Shown here piece after piece: positions 54,259-62,697 of a stretch of 64,000 bases of DNA. The stretch's first letter is position 1, and the number at the start of each line of letters is the position of its first letter. Made by a program: the position numbers and the translations under genes. The DNA is taken from NCBI GenBank assembly GCA_965232455.1, contig OZ246981.1, positions 2,418,001-2,482,000 on the forward strand, written 5' to 3'. The notes under the pieces are model-generated. The model was not told the origin of the DNA, did no database searches, and saw nothing but the letters and a program-made list of their open reading frames with translations. This DNA is from JBFGFX01 sp965232455. GTDB taxonomy: Bacteria; Pseudomonadota; Gammaproteobacteria; Steroidobacterales; Woeseiaceae.

Positions 54259-55845
54259 ATGCCACGAAGCATTCCACGCTTCCTTCGCGAGACCGCCGAG
54301 CGGCTCGATTCCAAGAAAGTCATCATTTCGAGGAACGAATCGGTCACCTACGGCGAGCTGCTGAATCGCGTACTGGCGACCGCGGAAGCCATCAAGGAAC
54401 TCGGCATTAAACCGGGCGACCGCGTGGGTATCTGCATGGAGAAGACGATCGACCAGGTCACGGTCATCCTCGGCGTATTGTTCGCAAACGCCGTGATCGT
54501 GCCTGTCCTGCCCAGGCTGAAACAGGCCAACATCCGACACATTATCGAAAACTCGGGAATGACGGCACTGGTGACCGACTCGTCACGGATACAGGAGGTC
54601 GAGGAGTTCTCGGCGCTAACCAAACTCGTCGTCGGGCATGGGGAGGTCGAAGATGCCTGGCCCAATCTCGCCTACCTGCGTAAACACCTCGGGCCGGTCG
54701 ACTTTTACGATCGGATCGGCACGGACAACGCCGCCATCATCTATTCGTCCGGCTCGACCGGACGTCCGAAAGGAATCCTGATTTCGCACCGCAACCTTGC
54801 CGACGGTGCTGAAATCGTCGCGTCTTATCTCGGCACCGTGGAATCCGACCGGATTTGCTCGATTCTGTCCTTCAATTTCGACTACGGTCTGAACCAGATC
54901 TGGCAGACGCTCATGGTCGGCGCGACGCTTTACCTCCACGACCTCGCGCTGCCGAACGACCTGCATGCACTCCTGGCCGAAGAAGAGATTACCGGCCTGC
55001 CGGTCATGCCGATCATCATCACGCAGATGTTTGCGGAAAACCTGTATCGACCCGTCGATACGCACGATTTCAGTCAACTGCGATATGTCTGTTCCACGGG
55101 CGGCCGGCTATCCACGAAAATGATCGAAAACCTGCGAACGGCGTTTCCGCAAACGAAGATCTATTCGATGTTCGGATTGACCGAGGCATTTCGATCGACC
55201 TACCTGAATCCGGCGGTACTCGAGACACACCCGACCTCGATTGGCAAGGCGATCCCGGGAACGGAGATTCTCGTTCTCGACGAAAACGGGCAGGCTTGCC
55301 CTCCGAATACGGTGGGTGAGCTGGTCCAACGCGGCGCAACCGTTTCAAAGGGCTACTGGAACGATCCGGAGAACACGGCAAGAGTGTTCCGTTCACACCC
55401 CGACTATCCCGGAGAAACCCTGGTCTTCAGCGGAGACGACGTCGTCCGTGACGACGAGGGATACCTGTATTTCGTGTCCCGTCGCGACGAGATGATGAAG
55501 ACACGCGGTTTCCGCGTCAGCCCGACGGAAGTCGAGTCGGAAGTCGTCGGTCATCAGGCCATCGAGTCGGCGGTGGCATTCGGTGTCGTCAACCTCGACG
55601 TCGGCGAGGACATCGTCTGTTCGTACACGACAAGCGACGGGCAGGCGCTCCCGGAGAAAAAGCTGCAGCAATACCTCAAGACCAAGTTACCGCGCCACAT
55701 GGTGCCGGCCTACCTGATCCACTTCGAGTCGTTTCCCCTTACGGGCAGCGGCGGAAAAATCGACCGGTCGTTCGTCAAGGACGCCACGCGCAAGATTCTG
55801 AGCGTTGACGACGCACCGCGCGATCCTCGAGTCAGCCCCGGGTAA
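54259..55845 (+). CDS. AMP-forming acyl/amino-acid ligase (VinN-like; exosortase-associated ligase-related)
   Basis: The 528-residue enzyme has all adenylation motifs: the P-loop AAIIYSSGSTGRPKGILISHRN (residues about 158-178), SMFGLTEAFRSTYL, SGDDVVRDDEGYLYFVSRRDE, and the C-terminal Lys500 in TGSGGKIDRSF. Asp208 in SFNFDYGLNQ lies in the A4 region, where adenylation enzymes place an Asp to bind a substrate amino group; this is inference. It probably activates the beta-carboxyl of 3-methylaspartate and loads the adjacent ACP. Acyl-CoA ligases of exosortase loci are close relatives, but no exosortase is present. Confidence 0.86.
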   Translation: MPRSIPRFLRETAERLDSKKVIISRNESVTYGELLNRVLATAEAIKELGIKPGDRVGICMEKTIDQVTVILGVLFANAVIVPVLPRLKQANIRHIIENSGMTALVTDSSRIQEVEEFSALTKLVVGHGEVEDAWPNLAYLRKHLGPVDFYDRIGTDNAAIIYSSGSTGRPKGILISHRNLADGAEIVASYLGTVESDRICSILSFNFDYGLNQIWQTLMVGATLYLHDLALPNDLHALLAEEEITGLPVMPIIITQMFAENLYRPVDTHDFSQLRYVCSTGGRLSTKMIENLRTAFPQTKIYSMFGLTEAFRSTYLNPAVLETHPTSIGKAIPGTEILVLDENGQACPPNTVGELVQRGATVSKGYWNDPENTARVFRSHPDYPGETLVFSGDDVVRDDEGYLYFVSRRDEMMKTRGFRVSPTEVESEVVGHQAIESAVAFGVVNLDVGEDIVCSYTTSDGQALPEKKLQQYLKTKLPRHMVPAYLIHFESFPLTGSGGKIDRSFVKDATRKILSVDDAPRDPRVSPG

Positions 55846-55856
55846 GCGGCGGCGTT

Positions 55857-56297
55857 GTGAGTGCCCCCTGTAAAGGCCGCGTGGTTATCGGCGTGATCGG
55901 AGACGATATTCACGTTGTCGGCAATCGCATAATGCAGCTTGCGCTGGAAGAATCGGGGTTCAGGGTATTCAACATTCGCACGCGCAACCGACCGCATCAT
56001 TTCACCGAAGCCGCCCTCGAAGTGAACGCCGACGCGGTGTTCGTGTCCTCGCTCAACGGCGAAGGCGAATACTGGTGCGCGAATTTCCGGCAGCCGTATG
56101 CCGAACTCGGCATGGCGGGTATCCTGCTGTACGTCGGCGGCAACCTGGTCGTGGGAAAACGCTCTCAGGCAGACGTCTGCGACCTGTTTCAGCGCTACGG
56201 CTTCGATCGCGTTTATCACCAGATTCCGGACATCGGCCGGGCAATTTCGGACCTCGAACAGGATCTGTTAAATGGCAGCTCCCTCTCCAGATGCTAA
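55857..56297 (+). CDS. glmS: Glutamate mutase small (sigma) subunit, cobalamin-binding
   Basis: The 146-residue protein has the B12-binding motif DxHxxG at Asp17, His19 and Gly22 (VVIGVIGDDIHVVGNRIMQ). After this it follows the glutamate mutase small subunit closely: SSLNGEGEYWC, GILLYVGGNLVVGKRSQADVC and a conserved YGFDRVYH segment. With the large subunit it isomerises L-glutamate to (2S,3S)-3-methylaspartate using adenosylcobalamin. It starts with GTG 11 bases after the ligase and its last 26 bases overlap the glmE start. Confidence 0.95.
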   Translation: MSAPCKGRVVIGVIGDDIHVVGNRIMQLALEESGFRVFNIRTRNRPHHFTEAALEVNADAVFVSSLNGEGEYWCANFRQPYAELGMAGILLYVGGNLVVGKRSQADVCDLFQRYGFDRVYHQIPDIGRAISDLEQDLLNGSSLSRC

Positions 56298-57678
56298 GTT
56301 AAGCCGGATCGACGAGCACCGCGATCGCGTGCTGTCCCAACCGTGGGCCAAGGACATCGATCGTTCGGAAGTCGACGCCTATCTGGAGTCGCTGCGACCT
56401 GAACGCTTCGCGTCCGTCCTTTACCGGACCGAGCACACACGACCCTACATCCAGCCGCGCGGCGGATTCCCGCTGTTCGACGACCAGAAGAGCCTGTCGC
56501 AAAGCCTCGGCAGGGCCGGTGCCGATTTCATCCCGCTGACCGTAGACAGCTACACAAGGCACAACGACTACGACACGGCCTCGCAACTTCTGCAACGGAG
56601 TGAAGACGAGGACAAGGACTACCTGAACGGCTATCCGCTGGTATGCCACGGACACCTGCTGAGTAGGGATCTTTTCGAGGACATAGAGAAGCCGGTCAGC
56701 CTCCGTCACGGTACGCCCGATGCACGACTGCTGGTGGAGTTGGCGATCGCCTCCGGGATCACCGACATCGAAGGTGGCGGGGTGTGTTACTGCCTCCCCT
56801 ATTCCGAGAACTTTCCGCTCGACAGATCGCTGTTGTATTGGCAGTACGTCGATCGGATCTGTGCGCTCTACTCGCGAGAGGGACTCGAAATACATCGCGA
56901 AAGTTTCGGGCCACTGACTGCAACGATGGTGCCGCCCGCAATGGCCATCTGCATCCAGATCATCGAAATTCTCCTGGCGGCCGAGCAAGGCGTCAAATCG
57001 GTCACGGTGAGTTTCGGCCAGAATGGATCCGTCGCTCAGGACTTTGCGACCGCAACCGTCCTTAGGAAACTGACGGGCGAATACCTCGAGCAATTCGGTT
57101 TTTCGGATGTGCGTCACTACCTGGCGTATCACCAGTGGATGGGGCAATTCCCCACGGACCCAGGGAAAGCGACGGCTCTCATTACCGGTTCGGCACTGAT
57201 CGCGAACCTGCTCGGTGCCGACAAGATCATCACCAAAACCGTCGAGGAAGCGCTGGGGGTACCGACGCGAGACGCCAACGCGGACGCCGTCGAAATCGTC
57301 AAATACGTTTTCGAGACCGCCGGGGTGCCGGACATGCTGTCCTCCGACGCCGTGGACCGGGAAGCCAGACTGATCGAATCGGAGGTGCGAAGCATCATGG
57401 AAACCGTGTTCGGCCTGCCCGGTGACATGTTCTGGCAGAGCGTGTACCGGGCGTTCCAGCTCGGTTACATCGACATACCGTTTGCACCGCATGCGGACAA
57501 CGCAAACCACCTCGTTTCCATTCGTGACAACAGCGGCTCGATACGGATATCCGACCCGGGCGACGTACCCATCAGGAAATCCGACGTCGACGCCGAAAAG
57601 AGGCTGCTGGAAAGCCGCGGGATTCCCGACGGCAAGACCTATCAGCACATGCTCGCCGATATCAACATCATGGCCTGA
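56272..57678 (+). CDS. glmE: Glutamate mutase large (epsilon) subunit
   Basis: The 468-residue protein is the catalytic chain of adenosylcobalamin-dependent glutamate mutase. Segments such as VLYRTEHTRPYIQPRGGFPLFD, the glutamate-binding region YPLVCHGH, DIEGGGVCYCLPYSENFPL and FHESFGP-like residues near 205 match the family, which is usually about 480 residues. The translation start at ATG 56272 overlaps the small-subunit gene, which is typical of tightly coupled subunits. Its product, 3-methylaspartate, is the expected substrate of the upstream ligase. Confidence 0.95.
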   Translation: MAAPSPDAKLSRIDEHRDRVLSQPWAKDIDRSEVDAYLESLRPERFASVLYRTEHTRPYIQPRGGFPLFDDQKSLSQSLGRAGADFIPLTVDSYTRHNDYDTASQLLQRSEDEDKDYLNGYPLVCHGHLLSRDLFEDIEKPVSLRHGTPDARLLVELAIASGITDIEGGGVCYCLPYSENFPLDRSLLYWQYVDRICALYSREGLEIHRESFGPLTATMVPPAMAICIQIIEILLAAEQGVKSVTVSFGQNGSVAQDFATATVLRKLTGEYLEQFGFSDVRHYLAYHQWMGQFPTDPGKATALITGSALIANLLGADKIITKTVEEALGVPTRDANADAVEIVKYVFETAGVPDMLSSDAVDREARLIESEVRSIMETVFGLPGDMFWQSVYRAFQLGYIDIPFAPHADNANHLVSIRDNSGSIRISDPGDVPIRKSDVDAEKRLLESRGIPDGKTYQHMLADINIMA

Positions 57679-57681
57679 ACA

Positions 57682-58995
57682 ATGGTCGTTAAAGACATGC
57701 CATCCCGTGCCCGCAGCGGCGAGTTGTATACCATCGACATTGGTTCGACCGTGCTCAAGTTCGCGCGTGTCGATGCCAACGGCAAACTGGTGCACCAGGA
57801 ATTTCATGACCGGGACTTCGACGCTGAAATCATCGACCAGGTTGACCATCTGCTTGCGCCCCACCGCGACAGGATCAACAGGCACAATCTACTGATATGT
57901 TCGTCGGCGAACGGTGGACTCCGGGTCGGGATAGTCTGCCTGAGCAATTCCTTCAGCGGCTCCACATACCGAAACCAGGTCCTGCTGGGAGGCGCGAACC
58001 CCGTGTACGTGGACGAGGTAACCAACGGCCAGCCCAGGATGAATTACGTCGACGTGCTGCTGGTGGGCGGCGGAATAGATTGCGAGGACGTCGGCCCGAT
58101 GGAGACGCTGATCAGCCGGTTTTCACCCGACAACTACAACTTCGGCACCCTCGTGTTTGCCGGCAATCATTTTCTCGCCGAGGAGTTCGTACACCGATTC
58201 GCCGACGCCAAAGTCGTCCGCAACCCGATGGCAGGCGGACTGACGACGGTGGGCGACTCTATTTTTGTTGCCCTTCGTGACGCGTATCTCGACGACCTGG
58301 TTTACAAGAAGGGTGTGAGTGAACTCGCGGCAGAATTCGGCGGCAACGTGCGTCCGACGCCGGAAGTCGTCAACAGAGGCTTCTACAAAGCGATCAGCGA
58401 GCGAGAGTTTCCGGAAATGACGGGCGCATCGATCCTGATGGACATTGGCGGCGCGACGACGGATTTTCACTACACGGTCGAGGTCATCCGCGACAGCAGC
58501 ATCAACCGCCCGGCCGCGGGAGCCTCGGTGTCGCGCTACGTATTCACGGACCTGGGCGTGTTCGCGTCTCGTGACAGCACCGCCCTGCAATTACGGCGTA
58601 ATCCGAGGACGTTCGAGTTTCTCGAAGTCGTACTGGAATCGGACGTCAGCGAAGTTTACCGGCTTTTGAGGGAGGGAGAGTACGACCCGCCGGCGCAGCT
58701 GCTGTCGTATGCCTGTGTCTTTCTCAGCCTGGATCGATTCAGCCAGGGCAACGGACCCGGCCTGCCGACCGCCGATCTGGCAAAGCTGAACAAACTCGTT
58801 CTGACGGGGGGTGCCGCACAGATGCTCGATCGGGACAAGACCGCCGCGGTCACCAGTCTGTTCCTGCCGGCGGCGGTCGACGCGGAATTCGTGATGATCG
58901 ACAGGAACTATGAACTCTGGGTTCAGGGTGCAATATCGCACCAACGTACGAGGGACCAATATGGGAGCGCAGACAAGCATGCCGTCGAATCCTGA
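57682..58995 (+). CDS. glmL: Glutamate mutase reactivating ATPase (MutL/GlmL-type)
   Basis: The 437-residue protein is an ASKHA-fold ATPase like MutL/GlmL of glutamate mutase loci. The nucleotide phosphate-1 loop reads YTIDIGSTVLKFARVD. A second signature is ASILMDIGGATTDFHYTVEV, and LVLTGGAAQMLDRD follows near the end. It is thought to release damaged cobalamin and reactivate the mutase. Three bases separate it from glmE, and the next gene begins within it, so it is part of the same transcript. Its presence argues that the mutase is used in earnest. Confidence 0.92.
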   Translation: MVVKDMPSRARSGELYTIDIGSTVLKFARVDANGKLVHQEFHDRDFDAEIIDQVDHLLAPHRDRINRHNLLICSSANGGLRVGIVCLSNSFSGSTYRNQVLLGGANPVYVDEVTNGQPRMNYVDVLLVGGGIDCEDVGPMETLISRFSPDNYNFGTLVFAGNHFLAEEFVHRFADAKVVRNPMAGGLTTVGDSIFVALRDAYLDDLVYKKGVSELAAEFGGNVRPTPEVVNRGFYKAISEREFPEMTGASILMDIGGATTDFHYTVEVIRDSSINRPAAGASVSRYVFTDLGVFASRDSTALQLRRNPRTFEFLEVVLESDVSEVYRLLREGEYDPPAQLLSYACVFLSLDRFSQGNGPGLPTADLAKLNKLVLTGGAAQMLDRDKTAAVTSLFLPAAVDAEFVMIDRNYELWVQGAISHQRTRDQYGSADKHAVES

Positions 58996-60235
58996 CTGGC
59001 AGTTCGACGACGGCGGGGAATACGAGGATTATGCCGAGCGCTTCGGCACGCCTTATTACCTGTACGATACCGACCTGTTACTGCGTCGGGCGAATGAGGT
59101 CCGCAACGCCTTCCGCGGTACCGCATCCGTGTATTTCGCCGTAAAGGCGAACCCGAATCTGACACTCCTCGAGACGATTCGCGATGGCGTCGACGGACTG
59201 GACATATCGTCCGTGGGCGAACTCGAGCAGGCGCTGCTCGCCGGTTACGATGCGGAGGATTTGAGTTTTGCCGGTCCCGCGAAGTCTCCGGACGAGCTGG
59301 GCAGAGCCATCGAGTGCGGCGTCGGTTCGATCAGCGTCGAATCCGAGCGTGAGCTCCGCGACATCACGAAAATCGCCTCGGACACCGGCCGAAAAGCCAA
59401 CGTTACGCTGCGCGTCAACCCGCAGACCGATCCTCGCGCATTCGGCCTGAAAATGGGCGGCAGACCGCTGCAATTCGGCATCGACGAAGAGCAGGTCGAG
59501 TCCGTGGTCAGGACGGTAGCCGACCGTGCCGACGTAATTTCGTTTCGCGGCGTACACGTTTACGCCGGCAGCCAGGGTTTCGAGTCCGACAGTCTGGCGA
59601 ACAGTTACCGCAACACGCTCGAGATCGCCGCGCGGATCGAAGCGATCCACGGCGCCGGCCTGGAGAAAGTGAATCTGGGCGGCGGTTTTGGCGTTTCCCA
59701 CAGTTCCGCCGAAAAGGTTCTCGATCTCGCCGCACTCGCCGATTCGGTATCCGGACAGTTCGAGGAGTTCGTGGCCCGGAGAGACGGCCGGTGCAGACTG
59801 ATATTCGAGCTGGGCAGGTACCTGGTCGCCGACGCCGGCGTCTACGTTACCCGCGTGATTGGCACAAAAGAATCCCGCGGACAGTTTTTCGCCGTCACCG
59901 ACGGCGGCTTGCACCATCATCTTGCCGCAGCCGGCAATTTCGGGGTCGGGTTTCGCTCGAACTACCCGGTCGTCAACATTTCCCGACCGGACGCGCCGAA
60001 GATCAAGTGCAGTATCGCCGGACCCAGCTGTAATCCCACGGACCTGTTAGGACAAAACACCGAGATCGGGAAACCGCGCGAGGGTGACCTGATTGCGGTT
60101 CTCAGTTCGGGAAGCTACGGCCTCACGGCCAGCCCTATTCTTTTTCTGGGGCGAAAAACGCCGGCGGAAATCATTCGCAGCGGCGGTTCGGTCACGCTCG
60201 GTAGAGGCCGCCGGGAGATTACCGATTTCAATTGA
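58961..60235 (+). CDS. PLP-dependent decarboxylase, alanine-racemase/DapDC fold (VinO-like)
   Basis: From the ATG at 58961, preceded by GAGGG at eight bases, the protein has 424 residues and overlaps the glmL end by 35 bases. PLP binds Lys62 in SVYFAVKANPN. Further landmarks are the HVYAGSQ loop, the cofactor-binding FELGRYLVADAGVY, the Cys-Asp active-site GPSCNPTDLLG and the GSYGLTASP strand. The fold is shared by diaminopimelate and ornithine decarboxylases, but the operon suggests VinO-like decarboxylation of ACP-bound 3-methylaspartate at the alpha-carboxyl to give 3-aminoisobutyryl-ACP. A free amino-acid decarboxylase role is the alternative. Confidence 0.9.
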   Translation: MGAQTSMPSNPDWQFDDGGEYEDYAERFGTPYYLYDTDLLLRRANEVRNAFRGTASVYFAVKANPNLTLLETIRDGVDGLDISSVGELEQALLAGYDAEDLSFAGPAKSPDELGRAIECGVGSISVESERELRDITKIASDTGRKANVTLRVNPQTDPRAFGLKMGGRPLQFGIDEEQVESVVRTVADRADVISFRGVHVYAGSQGFESDSLANSYRNTLEIAARIEAIHGAGLEKVNLGGGFGVSHSSAEKVLDLAALADSVSGQFEEFVARRDGRCRLIFELGRYLVADAGVYVTRVIGTKESRGQFFAVTDGGLHHHLAAAGNFGVGFRSNYPVVNISRPDAPKIKCSIAGPSCNPTDLLGQNTEIGKPREGDLIAVLSSGSYGLTASPILFLGRKTPAEIIRSGGSVTLGRGRREITDFN

Positions 60236-60239
60236 GACG

Positions 60240-60545
60240 TGTCACTATCGGCGTCGTGTCAGGGTGGACCCGGGTACCACCAAGACCAGAGACGGCCGCG
60301 GCATTCCACTGAACCGGGATGCGGTACTGGCGTTGAGGACCACACACGGTCAACACGAACAGTGGTGTTTCACGTATCGGGGGAAGCGCATGGACTCGGT
60401 AGGCTCTGCCTGGAAACGGGCACTAGGGCGCGCGGGCATCGAGAAGTTTCGGTTCCACGATCTTCGGCACAGCTGGGCGAGTTGGCATGTCATGGCCGGC
60501 ACCGGGTTGCAGGAGCTCACGGAGTTGGGTGGGTGGAAGTCGTAA
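60240..60545 (+). pseudogene. Tyrosine recombinase (integrase) C-terminal fragment
   Basis: A frame ending at a stop at 60545 reads like the catalytic part of a phage-type integrase: VDPGTTKTRDGRGIPLNRDA, then the motif FRFHDLRHSWASWHVMAGTG (His-x-x-Arg box) and LTELGGWKS. The first catalytic Arg region before it is missing and the terminal Tyr after GGWKS is lost, since the frame stops right there. I take it as a remnant of an integrated element. It follows the decarboxylase gene after a few bases. Confidence 0.75.
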
Positions 60546-60699
60546 TTCACGCGACTGCACGCGAACGTGTCAGTTTTCCCATTGATTAGGCCGTTTTTCG
60601 AGGCAGTCCAACTCAGCAGTTCCACGGCAATCGCCTATCTACATGGTGTCTACATGACAACTGAGAGATCTGCAGGAGTCAGATAATAGGCTGATTTTG

Positions 60700-60730
60700 C
60701 GGTGCCACACCAAGAATCGAACCGGGGACC
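60700..60730 (-). other. Degenerate tRNA 3'-end-like sequence (possible att remnant)
   Basis: On the minus strand this reads CCCGGTTCGATTCTTGG, a T-arm-like stem with a GTTCGATTC loop and one mismatched pair, then an acceptor-like tail ending in ACC. No full tRNA can be folded from it and no CCA follows. Integrases commonly recombine at such 3' ends, and the integrase fragment is 155 bases away, so I read it as a possible attachment scar. Confidence 0.4.
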
Positions 60731-60741
60731 CTACTGGTAAT

Positions 60742-60764
60742 AAAAAAAGGGCCATGAGGGCCCT
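60742..60764 (-). terminator. Rho-independent terminator of tRNA-Ser
   Basis: On the minus strand AGGGCCC, a short loop and GGCCCT form a hairpin that is followed by a run of seven Ts (the As at 60742-60748 on the plus strand). It lies directly after the tRNA-Ser 3' end, as expected for the transcript's end. Confidence 0.75.
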
Positions 60765-60776
60765 GTTCATTGTTAC

Positions 60777-60866
60777 TGGCGGAGAGGGAGGGATTCGAAC
60801 CCCCGGTCCCCGCAAGGGGACAACGCATTTCGAGTGCGCCCCGTTCGACCACTCCGGCACCTCTCC
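60777..60866 (-). tRNA. tRNA-Ser (anticodon CGA)
   Basis: Read on the minus strand it begins GGAGAGGTGCCGGAGTGGTC and ends with the T-arm GGGTTCGAATCCC, the matching CCTCTCC acceptor strand, discriminator G and an encoded CCA. The seven acceptor pairs are perfect. The anticodon stem GCGCA/TGCGT encloses the loop CTCGAAA, so the anticodon is CGA and it reads UCG. A variable arm with CCCC/GGGG pairing marks it as a class II tRNA. It has its own promoter upstream and a terminator downstream. Confidence 0.96.
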
Positions 60867-60941
60867 GATTCCTGCAATCGCTCGTCATTCCGAGCGCACC
60901 CACCCGGTGCATTCCTGCACCTCGCGCTGCGGGCGCCCGGC

Positions 60942-60969
60942 ATTGTACTGGTTTTTTCGCCATACCCAA
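60942..60969 (-). promoter_or_regulatory. Promoter of tRNA-Ser
   Basis: On the minus strand TTGGGT (60969-60964) and TACAAT (60947-60942) are 16 bases apart. The stretch after the -10 is very GC-rich (GCCGGGCGCCCGC), typical of stable-RNA promoters under stringent control. The tRNA begins about 70 bases further on. The rest of 60867-61233 holds no recognisable gene. Confidence 0.55.
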
Positions 60970-61233
60970 GTTTTCAATCGCAAATTGATGGTATTTGCGC
61001 CAAAACCCCGCTATTAGCAGATGATAACAACCGTCCCTTAGTCCTTGTTATGTCACGAATTAGCGTTTGCCGAAATCGTGTCAAGGGCGTGTGACGCTGC
61101 AATTCCGGCCGCTGTCCGGTAGCCTTTAGGGTAAGGATCCAGCCTCTGCGGGTCCTCGCGCCCGCCCTGAGGCGGGTCCGGCACGCGCCAAAACCGCTGA
61201 ATTGTGCCGGCATAAACGGGTCAAAAGAAGAAG

Positions 61234-62679
61234 ATGCCGGCGGCCTATCTGGAGGTGCGACCGGACACACGGAGACTGGCTTTGCGACTGATTGCTATCG
61301 CACTCGTCGCGGCGTTGATTGGCACGTGCTCGTCGCCGCCGCCGCTGCTCGACCAGGTACTTGAGCTGGGCGAGCTTCGCGTCGTGACGCGTAATACGCC
61401 CAGCACGTATTTCATCGGACCGGACGGCCCGGCCGGGCCCGAATACGACCTGGTCAGCGGGCTCGCGGACGACCTCGGCGTCGAGCTCGTCATCGAGACG
61501 GTCGAAAACGTTTCCGAAATCATGCCCTACCTGCTCGAAGGCAAGGCGCACATGGCCGCCGCCGGCCTGTCCGCCACGGACGCCCGCCGCGAATTCCTCG
61601 ATTTCAGCTACCCGTACGAACGGGTCGACATGCACCTAATTTACAAGCTCGGCACGGGCAAACCGCGAAACATCGAACAGGTGATCGGACGGACCATCGA
61701 GGTGGTCGCGGACAGCAGCCACTCGCAGATGCTCGAAGACCTGAGCCGCGTCTACCCTGAAATCACATGGTCACAAAACGCCGATGACGAGGTGGTGGAC
61801 CTGCTCGAAAAAGTCGCGATGGGCGAAATCGATTTTACGGTTTCCGACTCCACCGAATTCAACATCCAGCGTCACTTCTACCCCGACCTCCGCGTCGCGC
61901 TCGATCTCGAAATCGACGACCCGCTGGCCTGGGCGTTTCGCAAGGAAGACGGCGCGAGCCTGCTCGAGCACGCCGACAACTACCTGATCGCCGCGGACCG
62001 CGCCGGCGTCGTCGCGCAGGTGCACGATCGTTATTACGGCCATACCAAGGGTTTCGACTACGTCGGCACGCGCGCTTTCATCCGGCACTTCGAGAGCCGC
62101 CTGCCCCGCTACCGGCCGTGGTTCGAGGAGGCGGGCAAACAGTACGGCGTCGACTGGCGGCTGCTGGCCGCAATCGGCTACCAGGAATCGCACTGGCGCT
62201 CGCACGCGGTATCGCCCACGGGCGTGCGCGGCCTGATGATGCTGACGCAGGCGACGGCCGACTACCTGAACATCCCCGACCGCATGGACCCGCAGAGCAG
62301 CATCTTCGGCGGCGCGCGGTTCTATGCGCGGCAGACCGAACGCCTGCCGGACAGCATCGACGAACCGGACCGCACCTGGTTCGCCCTCGCCGCCTACAAC
62401 GTCGGCTTCAATCATCTGAAAGACGCCCGGCAGATCGTCGAGTGGCAGGGCGGCGATCCGGACACCTGGATCGACGTCAGCAAGGCGCTGCCGCTGCTGG
62501 CGAAGCAGCGCTGGTACAAACGCGTGCAGTTCGGGTATGCGCGGGGTTGGGAGCCGGTGCTTTACGTCAATAACATACGCAGTTATTACAACATCATCCG
62601 CTGGCTGACCGAGAACGAAGAAGTGCCGGAGGAAGAGCCGGTGGAGCCACAAGACATCGAGATTGCGTCCAGCGCGTGA
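61234..62679 (+). CDS. mltF: Membrane-bound lytic murein transglycosylase F
   Basis: MltF cleaves peptidoglycan glycan strands with formation of anhydromuramyl ends. The 481-residue protein has an N-terminal hydrophobic export/anchor segment (about residues 16-31). A periplasmic solute-binding-like domain (about 45-270, ELRVVTRNTPSTYFIGPDG to the FRKEDG region) follows, then a C-terminal Slt domain with catalytic Glu318 in AIGYQESHWRSHAVSPTG and AAYNVGFNHL. The domain order fits MltF. It is divergent from tRNA-Ser and convergent with tadA, as usual for this region. Confidence 0.96.
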   Translation: MPAAYLEVRPDTRRLALRLIAIALVAALIGTCSSPPPLLDQVLELGELRVVTRNTPSTYFIGPDGPAGPEYDLVSGLADDLGVELVIETVENVSEIMPYLLEGKAHMAAAGLSATDARREFLDFSYPYERVDMHLIYKLGTGKPRNIEQVIGRTIEVVADSSHSQMLEDLSRVYPEITWSQNADDEVVDLLEKVAMGEIDFTVSDSTEFNIQRHFYPDLRVALDLEIDDPLAWAFRKEDGASLLEHADNYLIAADRAGVVAQVHDRYYGHTKGFDYVGTRAFIRHFESRLPRYRPWFEEAGKQYGVDWRLLAAIGYQESHWRSHAVSPTGVRGLMMLTQATADYLNIPDRMDPQSSIFGGARFYARQTERLPDSIDEPDRTWFALAAYNVGFNHLKDARQIVEWQGGDPDTWIDVSKALPLLAKQRWYKRVQFGYARGWEPVLYVNNIRSYYNIIRWLTENEEVPEEEPVEPQDIEIASSA

Positions 62680-62697
62680 GGCGGGTCGCCCTTCGTC

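Noticed and set aside
21688..58995. A methylaspartate cycle: glutamate mutase plus MaoC-like hydratase, CitE-like lyase and acetyl-CoA synthetase.
   Set aside because: No methylaspartate ammonia-lyase or CoA-transferase is present, the hydratase/lyase pair is over 30 kb away, the MaoC protein is half the mesaconyl-CoA hydratase size, and the mutase is in an operon with an ACP, ligase and decarboxylase.
53939..60235. The ligase, ACP and decarboxylase as part of an exosortase/PEP-CTERM locus.
   Set aside because: Related ligase and decarboxylase families occur with exosortase, but no exosortase, PEP-CTERM protein or polysaccharide genes are in the window.
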